Assembly (NCBI RefSeq): GCF_001679925.1
Contig: NZ_LYUZ01000081.1
Span: 179,100-243,099 of the forward strand
Source of the DNA: Leisingera sp. JC1
Lineage (GTDB): Bacteria; Pseudomonadota; Alphaproteobacteria; Rhodobacterales; Rhodobacteraceae
Length of the DNA: 64,000 nt
Reading direction: 5' to 3'
Shown: positions 39,099 to 50,159 of the stretch, one piece after another
Layout: each line of letters begins with the position of its first letter
How positions within the stretch are numbered: position 1 is the stretch's first letter
Notes under the pieces: model-generated
Told to the model about the DNA's origin: nothing
What the model saw: the letters and a program-made list of their open reading frames with translations, nothing else
The model's database searches: none
Program-made: the position numbers and the translations under genes

Positions 39099-41414
39099 TC
39101 AATGCAGCTGCGCGTGCACTGTCTCGGTCAACTGGTTGAGAGAGAAGGGTTTTGGCAGGAAGACAGAGTTCGGCACGTCCGGCTCTGCTTCGCCAAAGGC
39201 ACCTTCCGCATAGCCGGATACGAACACAACTCGGGTATCCGGGCGCTCCTTCAGCGCCTCACGTACCCAGCTGGGACCGTCCATGCCCGGCATCACCACA
39301 TCTGTCACGAATACATCTACCGTAAGTCCGGGATCTTCAAGCGTGCGCAGGGCGTCTTCAGCAGATTCGGCCTCCAGCACCGTGTAGCCGCGCATCCTGA
39401 GCGCGCGGGACGCGAAGGCACGCACAGGCGCCTCGTCCTCGACCAGCAAAACAACGCCTTCGCCGTGCTGAGCGGCGGCAGCCTTATCGGCCCCGGCTTC
39501 CGGTTTCTCCGCGGCCAGTTGCTCAGCCTGCTGCTTGTAGACCGGAAAGAACAGGGTGAACTGCGTTCCGTGGCCTTTCACCGAATCGACAAAGATATAG
39601 CCGCCGGTCTGCTTGATAATACCGTAGGCCGTGGAAAGCCCCAGGCCGGTCCCCTCACCCGTGCGCTTGGTGGTATAGAACGGTTCAAACACCTTCTGCA
39701 GCTTGTCCGGCGCAATCCCGACACCTTCGTCAGAGACCTTTACCGTCACCCAATCGCCAGCAGGTACCGTCGCCCGGTTCCGCTCCAGCGGCTTCTCAAG
39801 CGAGACAACCTCTGTCTCGACCCGGATTTCACCGCCCTGAGGCATCGCATCGCGGGCGTTCACCACCAGGTTCATCAGCACTTGTTCAAGCTGCCGCTTG
39901 TCGGCCCGGATCGATTTCATCACCGGATCGTGGCTAAGTGTCAGGGTGACCTTCTCCCCTACCAGGCGGTTCAGCAGATGGGTCAGGTCGGACAGCGTAT
40001 CCCGGACATCCAGGGTTTCCGGCTGCAAGGTCTGCTTACGGGAAAACGCCAGCAGCTGGCTCACCAACGACGCCGCACGGTTTGCGTTTTCATGGATCTG
40101 AATCAGATCGCCATAGTCCTGATCGCCCTGATCGTGGCGCAGCAGCAGCAGGTCGCAATGGCCGGAAATCGCCGTCAGCAAGTTGTTGAAATCATGCGCA
40201 ACACCGCCTGCCAGCTGGCCGATCGCCTGCATTTTCTGGCTTTGGACGAATTGCGCCTCCAGCGTCTTCAGCTCTGTGGCGTCATTCAGAACCGCAATCA
40301 GCAGCGGCGTCCCGTCTTCCACCACGCGGGTCAGCGTGACCTGGACAAAGACCTCCTTGTCCGAGCGCGACAGCCGCAGGAATTCCGACTTGTTCGGGGC
40401 CAGCCCGTCGGCAGTGTCGCGCAGCCAATCCGACATCGGACGGCCGAGGCCCTCCATAAGCTGACCCAGTTTCAGGCTGGCGCAGCTGTCGACCCCAAGA
40501 AGCCGGAGCGCCATCCGGTTGCTGCTCAGGATCTCTCCTGTAGGCGCCACTTTGAGGAAAGGCACCGGCAGCGCCTCGAACCCGGCCTGGGCGGATTCAA
40601 AACTGCCTTCATCCACCTCCATCAGAAACAGCTCGCTGCGGCCCTGGGTCCGGTTCTGCTCGCTCACGAGCACCTGCACCGGACCCTTTTTAGTGCTCAG
40701 CGTGTTGATCTGGCCCGGCAGCACAGGAAGGGCCGGAAACAGGCGGTCCGTGGACTTCACCCGTTCGCCGATCAGGCTGCGCGCGGCCTCGTTCATAAAC
40801 AGCACCGTGCCAGTGCGGCCTACGGTAATCATCGGAATAGGCAGCGCATCCGCGCCGCGGCCATTGCCGCCCCGGTCCAGAATATCCTCGACCCGCCACA
40901 GGAAACTGCCGCCGCTCATCTGGTGCACGGCCAGACGCACATGGCCGCGCCGGGTGACAATATCCTCGCGTGCCGCACCGTCGACACGGGCGCGGCTTTG
41001 CAGCCGGTACAACACCGCAGAGGGGTTGGCGAGAATTGACCGCAGCGAGCCCGCCAGCGTTTCACGGCCGGCATCTTCAAACCGTTTCACCGCAGCGCCA
41101 TTACAGGCGTGGATCATCCCGTCACCGTCGGTGACAAAGCTGGGGGTTGCATCCTTTTCGATAAAGCCCGTCAGCAGTTCCGCCGCCATCGCCCGTGCAT
41201 TCAGCCGCGTCCGCGTCTGCACCACCAGCAGCGCTGCAACCGCTGCCAGCGTCAGCCCCACCATGACAAAGCCTCGGCCCATCCAGTGCGGCAGCGGCAG
41301 GATCCATGGCGCTGCCATCAGCATCACCGCAAGCAGCAGTGTTGCGGCCAGCCGGGCGTGTTCAGGTGCGTAAACGCGCAGTTCCGGGACGGAGGATTCT
41401 AGGCGACCGGACAT
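39099..41414 (-). CDS. cckA: Cell-cycle hybrid histidine kinase CckA
   Basis: CckA feeds phosphate through ChpT to CtrA. The 771-residue protein has two N-terminal membrane helices (residues 20-70), PAS-like regions, a HisKA domain with the phospho-acceptor in GGVAHDFNNLLTAISGHC, an ATPase domain (DEGVGIAPDKL, TGEGTGLGLSTAYGI), and a receiver domain (VLLVEDEAPVRAFA, with Asp in FVTDVVMPGMDG). The ATG at 41414 follows GGAGCC. A CtrA-type box lies 50 bases upstream, suggesting feedback. In this order CtrA controls motility, gene transfer agents and related traits and is not essential for division. Confidence 0.93.
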   Translation of the reverse strand: MSGRLESSVPELRVYAPEHARLAATLLLAVMLMAAPWILPLPHWMGRGFVMVGLTLAAVAALLVVQTRTRLNARAMAAELLTGFIEKDATPSFVTDGDGMIHACNGAAVKRFEDAGRETLAGSLRSILANPSAVLYRLQSRARVDGAAREDIVTRRGHVRLAVHQMSGGSFLWRVEDILDRGGNGRGADALPIPMITVGRTGTVLFMNEAARSLIGERVKSTDRLFPALPVLPGQINTLSTKKGPVQVLVSEQNRTQGRSELFLMEVDEGSFESAQAGFEALPVPFLKVAPTGEILSSNRMALRLLGVDSCASLKLGQLMEGLGRPMSDWLRDTADGLAPNKSEFLRLSRSDKEVFVQVTLTRVVEDGTPLLIAVLNDATELKTLEAQFVQSQKMQAIGQLAGGVAHDFNNLLTAISGHCDLLLLRHDQGDQDYGDLIQIHENANRAASLVSQLLAFSRKQTLQPETLDVRDTLSDLTHLLNRLVGEKVTLTLSHDPVMKSIRADKRQLEQVLMNLVVNARDAMPQGGEIRVETEVVSLEKPLERNRATVPAGDWVTVKVSDEGVGIAPDKLQKVFEPFYTTKRTGEGTGLGLSTAYGIIKQTGGYIFVDSVKGHGTQFTLFFPVYKQQAEQLAAEKPEAGADKAAAAQHGEGVVLLVEDEAPVRAFASRALRMRGYTVLEAESAEDALRTLEDPGLTVDVFVTDVVMPGMDGPSWVREALKERPDTRVVFVSGYAEGAFGEAEPDVPNSVFLPKPFSLNQLTETVHAQLH

Positions 41415-41463
41415 TGCGGCTCCATGGTCAGTGCGTATTGCCGCCATAACGCGGCGGTTTAGG

Positions 41464-41478
41464 TTAAAACCACGTTAA
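41464..41478. promoter_or_regulatory. Candidate CtrA box upstream of cckA
   Basis: TTAA (41464-41467), seven bases, TTAA (41475-41478) matches the CtrA consensus TTAA-N7-TTAA exactly. On the minus strand the second half is followed by C, as in the extended TTAAC. It lies between the rsmB-type gene and cckA. Confidence 0.7.
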
Positions 41479-41506
41479 GAAACACAAAGGTTCTTCGGCC
41501 GAAACC

Positions 41507-42682
41507 CTAACAACCGCGTTTTGCGCGCGTCAACACGGCAACATAGAAGCCATCAGTGCCGCCCTGTACCTGCCATCCATTCTGATCCGCCAGATGCCAG
41601 TCCGGGTTTTCCTCGGTAAACCGTTGAACCTGCGCGCTGTTTTCGCCCTCAAGCATGGAGCAGGTCGCATAGACCAGTACCCCATCCGGCGTCACCAGCC
41701 CGGCAGCCTTGCGCAGGATTTCTCCCTGGATGCGTTGCAGATCCGCCAGCCCTTCGGCGGTCAGACGCCATTTACCTTCGGGCGCCCGCCGCCAGGAACC
41801 CGAGCCGGAACAAGGCACGTCGCAAAGAACCAGATCAAACGGCCCGTTGCGGGCGAGATCGCCGGTCGAAAGAAGCGTGACTTCCGCTTTGGCACGCGCG
41901 GCACGCTCCGGCAAATCTTTCATCCGCCGCGGATCGGCGTCATGCGCGAAACTCTGGAGGCCGGCCCGGGCCGCCATGGCCAGAGACTTGCCGCCGCCGC
42001 CAGCGCAATAGTCCAGAACCTTCATGCCATCCTTCAGCGGCAGGCGGTCCGTCACAGCCTGGCTGGCCGCATCCTGAAGCTCGACAAGACCATCCTGATA
42101 GGGCTTGGAATTGCGCAATTTCCGCGCGCCTTCGGTCACCTCCAGCGCGGTTGCTGCTGCAGGGTGCGGCTCAGCAATGATGCCTTCACCAGCCAAAGCC
42201 TCCATAGCCTGTTCAACAGTTCCGCGCGCGGTGTTCACCCGCAAATGAACCGGCGCCCGGCTGCGCAGAGCCAGCGCTGCAGCCTCAGCCTCTGCACCAA
42301 GGCTCGAACTGAACTCCGGCCACAGCCAATCGGGAATATCCAGTGCCTCCGCTCCGGCTGGCGCGCTCGGCAGGTCCCGTTCGGTGTCGGACAGTGGAGA
42401 AGGCGCATGGCCTTGGCCAGTAAAAAACTCATCGGGGTTCAGCCCCGCATCGCGCAACGCGCCCAGGATCAGCCCGCGGCCGCTGCGGCTGCCGCCAAGG
42501 GCAGCATGCGAGCGCAGGCAGCGTACCGCATCAAACACATGATCGCGCACTGCCGCCCGGTCCTTGGACCCGGCAAAGCGGCTGCGCCGTCCCCAGGAGG
42601 TCAGCGCCTTCTCGGCAGGCTCTCCTGCCAGCACCTGATCCAGGATTTCAATGGCCGCCTGCAGGCGGGCGGCAGGGGTCAC
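41507..42682 (-). CDS. RsmB/NOP-family rRNA cytosine-5 methyltransferase
   Basis: This 391-residue enzyme methylates cytosine in RNA using S-adenosylmethionine. VLDYCAGGGGKSLAMAA is the cofactor loop. The two catalytic cysteines of the family are seen in LCDVPCSGSGSWRR and VYATCSMLEGEN. The N-terminal 150 residues replace the NusB-like domain of E. coli RsmB with a shorter helical region. It follows guaB by 36 bases. Confidence 0.88.
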   Translation of the reverse strand: MTPAARLQAAIEILDQVLAGEPAEKALTSWGRRSRFAGSKDRAAVRDHVFDAVRCLRSHAALGGSRSGRGLILGALRDAGLNPDEFFTGQGHAPSPLSDTERDLPSAPAGAEALDIPDWLWPEFSSSLGAEAEAAALALRSRAPVHLRVNTARGTVEQAMEALAGEGIIAEPHPAAATALEVTEGARKLRNSKPYQDGLVELQDAASQAVTDRLPLKDGMKVLDYCAGGGGKSLAMAARAGLQSFAHDADPRRMKDLPERAARAKAEVTLLSTGDLARNGPFDLVLCDVPCSGSGSWRRAPEGKWRLTAEGLADLQRIQGEILRKAAGLVTPDGVLVYATCSMLEGENSAQVQRFTEENPDWHLADQNGWQVQGGTDGFYVAVLTRAKRGC

Positions 42683-42718
42683 GCCCCTGCCCCATACTTA
42701 CAAACGGCCATCATATTC

Positions 42719-44176
<1,458 letters not shown>

Positions 44177-44353
44177 TCATGCATAACCCCGTTTGGCGGT
44201 GACCCTATGGCACAGAACCTTGCGGGTGGAAAGAGGCCGGCACCAAGAATTCCTGCACCGCAGCAATTCTTTGGCGCGCGGCTGATCTGGGTCAATGCGC
44301 AGGGCGCTGCCGAAGCTATCACTAAAGCTGCAGAAATGACTCAGGATTTTACC

Positions 44354-45520
44354 ATGCCCGGCCCCTTGGAAAACATAACCATCCTGGACCTGACCCATGT
44401 TCTGGCAGGCCCCTATTGCTCGATGATCCTGTCAGACCTCGGCGCCAAGGTGATTAAAGTCGAACGGCCCGGGACCGGCGACGACACCCGCACCTTCCCG
44501 CCCTTCAAACACGGCAGCAGCGCCTATTTCGCCTCCATCAACCACGGCAAGCAAAGCATCGCGCTGGATCTGAAGGCACCGGAGGACCGTGAAATTTTCG
44601 AGCGCCTTTTGGGCCAGGCAGACGTTCTATTGGAAAACTACCGCCCTGGCGTGATGCAACGGCTGGGCTACGGCTGGGAGGACCTCCACGCCCGGTTCCC
44701 GCACCTGACCTACGGTGCGGTTTCGGGTTTTGGCCACACCGGCCCCGACGCGTTGAAACCGGCCTATGACATGGTGGTTCAGGCCCGCGGCGGCGTGATG
44801 TCGATCACCGGGGAGAAAAACCGCGAGCCGGTCCGGGTCGGTGCCTCCATCGGCGACATCGTTGCGGGCATGTTCCTCGGCCACGGCATTCTCGCAGCCC
44901 TATTGGACGTGCAGAAAACAGGCAAGGGCCGGTTCATCGACGTCGCCATGCTGGACAGCCAGCTGGCCCTGCTCGAACACGCCATCGCCATCACTTCCGT
45001 CACCGGCGAAGCACCACAGCCCTCCGGCGCGCGGCATCCGTCGATCACCCCGTTTGAGACCTTCCATGCTTCGGACGGGCTGTTCGTGATTGCAGCCGGC
45101 AACGACGCGCTGTTTGCCCGGCTCTGCGATACCCTGCAGCTGCCGCTGGCCGCGGACCCGCGCTTTGCTACCAACCCGGCACGCTGCGAAAACGCGCGCC
45201 TATTGAAGCGGCTGATCGAAGCGGTGACACTGGATCAGCCAAAGGCCCACTGGATCGCCTTGCTGAGCGAAGCCGGCGTTCCCACCGGCCCGATCCAGAC
45301 CGTGGATCAGGTACTGCGGGACCCGCAGATCCTGGCCCGCAACATGGTTGTTGATGTGCTGGATGAAGACGGCCGCCCGGAAAATATGTCCGCTGGCAAC
45401 CCGATCAAGATGTCCGGCCTGCCCGACCCGGCCACGCGCAGCCCTGCCCCGCGGCTTGATGGTAACCGGGCAGAGATTCTGGCGTGGCTTGAAGAAGTTG
45501 AAGGACAAGCGGAAGGTTGA
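44354..45520 (+). CDS. CaiB/BaiF-family CoA transferase
   Basis: This 388-residue class III CoA transferase moves coenzyme A between carboxylic acids. The N-terminus MPGPLENITILDLTHVLAGPYC is the family's usual opening; CAGGA seven bases before the ATG at 44354 supports this start over one six codons earlier. IEVERPGTGDDTR-like sequence and YGAVSGFGHTGPDA follow. The likely catalytic Asp is in MLDSQLALLE. No partner gene is nearby, so the substrate acid is unknown. Confidence 0.88.
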   Translation: MPGPLENITILDLTHVLAGPYCSMILSDLGAKVIKVERPGTGDDTRTFPPFKHGSSAYFASINHGKQSIALDLKAPEDREIFERLLGQADVLLENYRPGVMQRLGYGWEDLHARFPHLTYGAVSGFGHTGPDALKPAYDMVVQARGGVMSITGEKNREPVRVGASIGDIVAGMFLGHGILAALLDVQKTGKGRFIDVAMLDSQLALLEHAIAITSVTGEAPQPSGARHPSITPFETFHASDGLFVIAAGNDALFARLCDTLQLPLAADPRFATNPARCENARLLKRLIEAVTLDQPKAHWIALLSEAGVPTGPIQTVDQVLRDPQILARNMVVDVLDEDGRPENMSAGNPIKMSGLPDPATRSPAPRLDGNRAEILAWLEEVEGQAEG

Positions 45521-45665
45521 CTGAAAGTCCCCCGGAAAACGCATTTGAAACTCATCAATTCGTCAAAAATGGCGTCAGCAGACGGGAAAATGCCGCCCAT
45601 TGCCTTTCGCTTGCCGCAAAAGCCCATATGCTCCGCCTAAATTGCGGAATGAGAAGGCCACAGGC

Positions 45666-47714
45666 ATGACTGACGAACCCCTCGTTGTGTTTACCCCCTC
45701 CGGCAAGCGCGGGCGTTTCCCCGTGGGCACGCCGATCCTGACAGCCGCGCGGCAGCTTGGGGTCGATCTCGACTCGGTCTGCGGCGGCCGCGGCATCTGC
45801 TCCAAGTGCCAGATCACCCCCTCCTACGGCGAATTCCCCAAACACGGCGTGACCGTGGCGGAGGGCGCGCTGAGCGAGTGGAATAAGGTCGAGCAGCGCT
45901 ACAAGGACAAGCGCGGCCTGATCGACGGCCGCCGCCTGGGCTGCCAGGCCATTGTGCAGGGCGACATCGTGATTGACGTGCCGCCGGAAAGCCAGGTCCA
46001 CCGCCAGGTGGTGCGCAAACGCGCAGAGGCCCGCGACATCACCATGAACCCTTCCACCCGGCTGTATTATGTCGAGGTGGAAGAGCCCGACATGCACAAG
46101 CCCACCGGCGACATGGAGCGTCTGATCGAGGCTCTGGACGCCCAGTGGAACGTGAAAGGTGTAAAGACCGATCTGCACATCCTGCACGTGCTGCAGCCCG
46201 CCCTGCGCAAAGGCGGCTGGAAGGTGACCGTCGCCGTCCATCTGGGTGACGAAAACCACCCGCCCAAGATTATGCACATCTGGCCTGGCTTCTATGAGGG
46301 CTCGATCTACGGCCTGGCGGTCGACCTTGGCTCCACCACCATCGCTGCACACCTCTGCGATCTGAAAACCGGTGAGGTCGTTGCCTCCTCCGGCATCATG
46401 AACCCGCAGATCCGCTTTGGCGAAGACCTGATGAGCCGGGTGTCCTATTCGATGATGAACAAAGGCGGCGACCAGGAGATGACCCGCGCCGTGCGCGAGG
46501 GCATGAATGCGCTGTTCACCCAGATCGCGGCAGAAGCGGAGATCGACAAAGCGCTGATCGTGGACGCAGTCTTTGTCTGCAACCCGGTGATGCACCACCT
46601 GTTCCTGGGCATCGACCCGTTTGAGCTGGGCCAGGCACCGTTTGCCCTGGCGACCTCCAATGCACTGGCGCTGCGCGCAGTGGAACTGGACCTGAACATC
46701 CATCCCGCCGCCCGCGTCTACCTGCTGCCCTGTATCGCCGGCCATGTGGGCGCCGACGCTGCTGCGGTGGCGCTGTCGGAAGCGCCCGACAAATCCGAAG
46801 ACCTGGTGCTGGTCGTGGATGTGGGCACCAACGCCGAGATCCTGCTTGGAAACAAAGAGAAGGTCCTCGCCTGCTCCTCCCCCACCGGTCCGGCGTTTGA
46901 AGGCGCACAGATCTCCAGCGGCCAGCGCGCGGCCCCCGGCGCAATTGAACGTGTCGAAATCAACCCGGAAACCAAGGAACCCCGCTTCCGCGTGATCGGC
47001 TCCGACGTCTGGTCGGACGAGGACGGTTTTGCCGAATCCATTGCCACCACCGGCATCACCGGCATTTGCGGCTCCGGCATCATCGAGGCGATTGCCGAAA
47101 TGCGCCTGGCAGGCGTGCTGGATGCCTCCGGCCTGATCGGCTCGGCGGAGCAGACCGGCTCCGCCCGCTGCATCCAGGACGGGCGCACCAATGCCTACTT
47201 GCTGTGGGACGGCTCTGCCGAGGGCGGCCCGACCATCACCGTCACCAACCCGGACATCCGCGCCATCCAGATGGCCAAGGCGGCGCTCTACTCCGGTGCG
47301 CGCCTCCTGATGGACAAATTCGGCGTCGACACCGTGGACCGCGTGGTTTTGGCCGGTGCCTTTGGCGCGCATATCTCTGCCAAACACGCGATGGTGCTGG
47401 GCATGATCCCTGATTGCGTGTTGGAGAAGGTCACCTCGGCCGGCAACGCTGCAGGCACCGGCGCCCGCATCGCGTTGCTGAACACTGAGGCGCGCGGCGA
47501 GATTGAGGAAACCGTCCGCCGGATCGAGAAGATCGAAACCGCCGTCGAACCCCGCTTCCAGGAGCATTTCGTGAACGCCTCGGCGATCCCGAACTCGGCG
47601 GAACCCTTCCCGATCCTGGAAACCGTTGTGACCCTGCCGCAGGTGAATTTCAACACCGGCGGCGGTGATGGCGAAGGCGCTGGCGGCGGCCGCCGGCGGC
47701 GCCGCCGCGGCTAA
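45666..47714 (+). CDS. RamA-like corrinoid protein reductive activator (2Fe-2S plus ASKHA/DUF4445)
   Basis: Proteins of this kind use a ferredoxin-type cluster and ATP to reduce inactive Co(II) corrinoid back to Co(I). The 682-residue protein has an N-terminal 2Fe-2S domain with CGGRGICSKC (about residues 40-49) and a further Cys in GRRLGCQA. An ASKHA-type ATPase region follows with AVDLGSTTIAAHL near 218 and VVDVGTNAEILLG near 392. It ends in an unusual Gly/Arg tail (GGGRRRRRRG). In Phaeobacter a similar gene was linked by fitness data to B12-dependent methionine synthesis. No methyltransferase gene adjoins it here. Confidence 0.87.
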   Translation: MTDEPLVVFTPSGKRGRFPVGTPILTAARQLGVDLDSVCGGRGICSKCQITPSYGEFPKHGVTVAEGALSEWNKVEQRYKDKRGLIDGRRLGCQAIVQGDIVIDVPPESQVHRQVVRKRAEARDITMNPSTRLYYVEVEEPDMHKPTGDMERLIEALDAQWNVKGVKTDLHILHVLQPALRKGGWKVTVAVHLGDENHPPKIMHIWPGFYEGSIYGLAVDLGSTTIAAHLCDLKTGEVVASSGIMNPQIRFGEDLMSRVSYSMMNKGGDQEMTRAVREGMNALFTQIAAEAEIDKALIVDAVFVCNPVMHHLFLGIDPFELGQAPFALATSNALALRAVELDLNIHPAARVYLLPCIAGHVGADAAAVALSEAPDKSEDLVLVVDVGTNAEILLGNKEKVLACSSPTGPAFEGAQISSGQRAAPGAIERVEINPETKEPRFRVIGSDVWSDEDGFAESIATTGITGICGSGIIEAIAEMRLAGVLDASGLIGSAEQTGSARCIQDGRTNAYLLWDGSAEGGPTITVTNPDIRAIQMAKAALYSGARLLMDKFGVDTVDRVVLAGAFGAHISAKHAMVLGMIPDCVLEKVTSAGNAAGTGARIALLNTEARGEIEETVRRIEKIETAVEPRFQEHFVNASAIPNSAEPFPILETVVTLPQVNFNTGGGDGEGAGGGRRRRRRG

Positions 47715-47734
47715 GCCGGAACCGGAAATAATTT

Positions 47735-47767
47735 CGCGGCGGCGCCCTTGACCTTGGCGCCGCCGCG
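47735..47767 (+). terminator. GC-rich hairpin between the RamA-like gene and tRNA-Gly
   Basis: CGCGGCGGCGCC (47735-47746) pairs perfectly with GGCGCCGCCGCG (47756-47767) around a nine-base loop. No T-run follows, so it may be a weak terminator or a processing signal. Confidence 0.5.
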
Positions 47768-47787
47768 TCATACTCCTGCCCTCACAA

Positions 47788-47861
47788 GCGGGTATGGTGA
47801 AATGGTATCATGCGAGCTTCCCAAGCTTAAGGCGCGGGTTCGATTCCCGCTACCCGCTCCA
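47788..47861 (+). tRNA. tRNA-Gly (anticodon CCC)
   Basis: Acceptor arms GCGGGTA (47788-47794) and TACCCGC (47851-47857) pair fully. The anticodon loop TTCCCAA gives CCC. The T arm GCGGG/CCCGC encloses TTCGATT. Discriminator T and CCA are encoded. The anticodon stem has one mismatch at its base. Confidence 0.95.
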
Positions 47862-48004
47862 GCCTCCCATGTTTTCAGACACTTGCCGCGCGTATTGCCG
47901 CTGCATCCGCTTGAGCGTTCCAGCCGCGCTTGCGCCGGCGGTTTGTGTTAAACTGTATGGGCACGCCCGCTGTTTTTGGGCTGTTAGTTTGGGAGGGTAC
48001 CAGT

Positions 48005-48487
48005 ATGACACGCCACTATTTCACCGCCGCACTCCTGTGCGCCTTCAGCGCCGGAACCGCGATTGCAGGCACAACCTGGGAACAGGGCGGCACCGGGACC
48101 GGCACCGCAAGCAACTCACCCACTGAAATTGCCGACGGCCACATGGTGATCCAAACCAGCAGTTCCTACGAGAACGTCGAGATGGAAGACGCCGGACACC
48201 CTATGAACGGTGCCGCAGGACCGTGTTTTGGCGCGGTTGAGGCCGCTCCGTCCGGGGTCACTGGCGGCGGCATCTGCGCCTTTACCGACAAGGCCGGAGA
48301 TAAAGTGGTGCTGCACTGGCACGCAGAAGGCATGGATGCCACGGGGGCCCTGACCGGCAGCTGGAAGCTGAGCGGCGGAACAGGCCCCTGGGCCGGAGCG
48401 GAAGGCGGCGGTACATTCTCGTCGCTGACGGACCCGGCAAGCGGAAATTTCGTCAACACAATCACCAGCAGCGTCACGCTGCCCTGA
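48005..48487 (+). CDS. Secreted protein of unknown function
   Basis: The 160-residue product starts with a clear signal peptide (MTRHYFTAALLCAFSAGTAIA). The mature part is Gly/Thr/Ser-rich and beta-type, with one Cys pair (GPCFGA and GGICAFT) that could form a disulfide, and a repeated WK/WA-GGTG pattern near 120-135. I do not recognise the family; it resembles small periplasmic beta-barrel proteins. GGGAGG stands before the ATG at 48005. Confidence 0.75.
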   Translation: MTRHYFTAALLCAFSAGTAIAGTTWEQGGTGTGTASNSPTEIADGHMVIQTSSSYENVEMEDAGHPMNGAAGPCFGAVEAAPSGVTGGGICAFTDKAGDKVVLHWHAEGMDATGALTGSWKLSGGTGPWAGAEGGGTFSSLTDPASGNFVNTITSSVTLP

Positions 48488-48495
48488 ACAGACAC

Positions 48496-48517
48496 GCGGG
48501 GCGCAATCCCGCCCCGC
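48496..48517. terminator. Hairpin between convergent genes
   Basis: GCGGGGCG (48496-48503) pairs with CGCCCCGC (48510-48517). The T-rich tail is weak on the plus strand. Confidence 0.5.
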
Positions 48518-48534
48518 CGCTTTCGAAGCCGGGT

Positions 48535-50142
48535 TCAGCCGCCAGCCCCGCGCACGAAATCCAGCAAGGCGCGGGTGGAACCATCCTTGCCCTCTGCGCT
48601 TTTCTCACCTGCCAGCAAAGGTGCCAGCGTGTTGGCCAGTTCCTTGCCCAGTTCCACGCCCCATTGGTCAAAGGAGTTAATCCCCAGGATCACGCCCTCA
48701 ACAAACACCCGGTGTTCATAAAGGGCGATGATCTGCCCCAGCACATGCGGTGTCAGCTTCGGATAAACCAGTGTGGTCGAAGGCCGGTTGCCCGGGAACA
48801 CACGGTGCCGCGCCTGACGCTCCAGTTCGGCACCCTCAAACCCCTTGGCCCGCATCAGCGCGCAGGCTTCCTCCAGGCTGCGGCCAAGCATCAATGCCTC
48901 GGACTGGGCCAGACAGTTTGCCACCAGCAGCTTGTGGTGATGCGCCAGGTCCGGCTCATGTCCCTGGGCAGCCACCAGAAACTCGGCCGGAATGACCGAC
49001 GTGCCCTGGTGCAGCAGCTGATAGAACGCGTGCTGGCCATTGGTTCCGGGCTCACCCCAGACCACCGGACCCGACGGATACGGCAGCGCCGAGCCATCCA
49101 TCGCCACTGACTTGCCGTTTGATTCCATTTCCAGCTGCTGCAGGTAGGCCGGCAGCCGCCGCAGCCGCTGGTCATAGGGCAGCACCGCCCGGGTCGGATA
49201 GCCGCAGACCTGATTGTGCCAGATGCCGGTCAGCGCCAGCATCACCGGCATGTTCTGCTCCCACGGTGCACTGCGGAAATGGTCATCCATCGCCTTGCCG
49301 CCCGCCAGAAAGGCACGGAAATCTTCCGGCCCCACAGCCAGCATCAGGCTCAGCCCGATTGGCCCCCAGACCGAATAGCGCCCGCCAACCCAGTCCTCAA
49401 AGCCGAACACATGCTTGTGCGGAATACCAAAAGCCGCCGTTTCCTCCTCGGAGGTCGACAGGGCCAGAAACTGCTGCGCCGGATCGCCGCCGCCTGCCTC
49501 GACCCAGCTCCTCGCGGTTGCCGCGTTTGTCATGGTTTCAATGGTGGTGAAGGTCTTGGACGCGACAATCACCAAGGTCGTCTTCGGGTCGAGCCGTTGC
49601 AAGATGTCGTGAATATGCGCGCCATCCACGTTGGACACAAAATGGCAGCGCGGCCCGTCGTGATAAGGCGCCAGCGCGAGGGTCGCCATCACCGGCCCGA
49701 GATCCGACCCGCCTATGCCGATATTGACCACATCAGTAAAGGCGCCGCCCGGCCCCTGCATTTCAGCTGAGCGGACCCGGCGCGCCAGATCCTCCATCCG
49801 CTCCAGCGTCTTGCGCATCGGTCCGCGGATATCCTCGCCATCGACCAGCAACTCCGGCCCGTCCGGGTCGCGCAGGGCAGTGTGCAGAACTGCCCGCTGT
49901 TCCGTTTCGTTGATCCGTCCGCCCTCGAACATCGCCTCACGTTTGGCGCCGACATTCCGTTCACCGCACAAAGCCGTCAGAGCGTCCCGGACCTCACCGG
50001 TTATCAGGGTTTTGGAGTAATCAAACAGAAGGTCCCCGAACCGGGCGCTGAAAGCGTCTGCGCGGCCCGGATCCTTATCAAACAGACTGATAATGTCTTC
50101 GCTGCAAACTTCGGATTGCAGCGTCTTCAAAGCAGTAAACAT
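48535..50142 (-). CDS. pgi: Glucose-6-phosphate isomerase
   Basis: Pgi interconverts glucose-6-phosphate and fructose-6-phosphate. The 535-residue protein shows both family signatures: [17 protein letters not shown] near residue 200 and the C-terminal region with [15 protein letters not shown]. The Glu of the active site lies in [22 protein letters not shown] before the ATG at 50142 fixes the start. It is the last gene of zwf-pgl-pgi. Confidence 0.95.
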   Translation of the reverse strand: MFTALKTLQSEVCSEDIISLFDKDPGRADAFSARFGDLLFDYSKTLITGEVRDALTALCGERNVGAKREAMFEGGRINETEQRAVLHTALRDPDGPELLVDGEDIRGPMRKTLERMEDLARRVRSAEMQGPGGAFTDVVNIGIGGSDLGPVMATLALAPYHDGPRCHFVSNVDGAHIHDILQRLDPKTTLVIVASKTFTTIETMTNAATARSWVEAGGGDPAQQFLALSTSEEETAAFGIPHKHVFGFEDWVGGRYSVWGPIGLSLMLAVGPEDFRAFLAGGKAMDDHFRSAPWEQNMPVMLALTGIWHNQVCGYPTRAVLPYDQRLRRLPAYLQQLEMESNGKSVAMDGSALPYPSGPVVWGEPGTNGQHAFYQLLHQGTSVIPAEFLVAAQGHEPDLAHHHKLLVANCLAQSEALMLGRSLEEACALMRAKGFEGAELERQARHRVFPGNRPSTTLVYPKLTPHVLGQIIALYEHRVFVEGVILGINSFDQWGVELGKELANTLAPLLAGEKSAEGKDGSTRALLDFVRGAGG

Positions 50143-50159
50143 TTCTACCTTTCCAGTAT

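Noticed and set aside
45555-47771. 738-residue minus-strand frame opposite the RamA-like gene
   Set aside because: The plus strand has 2Fe-2S and ASKHA motifs; the antisense frame is a codon-bias artefact.
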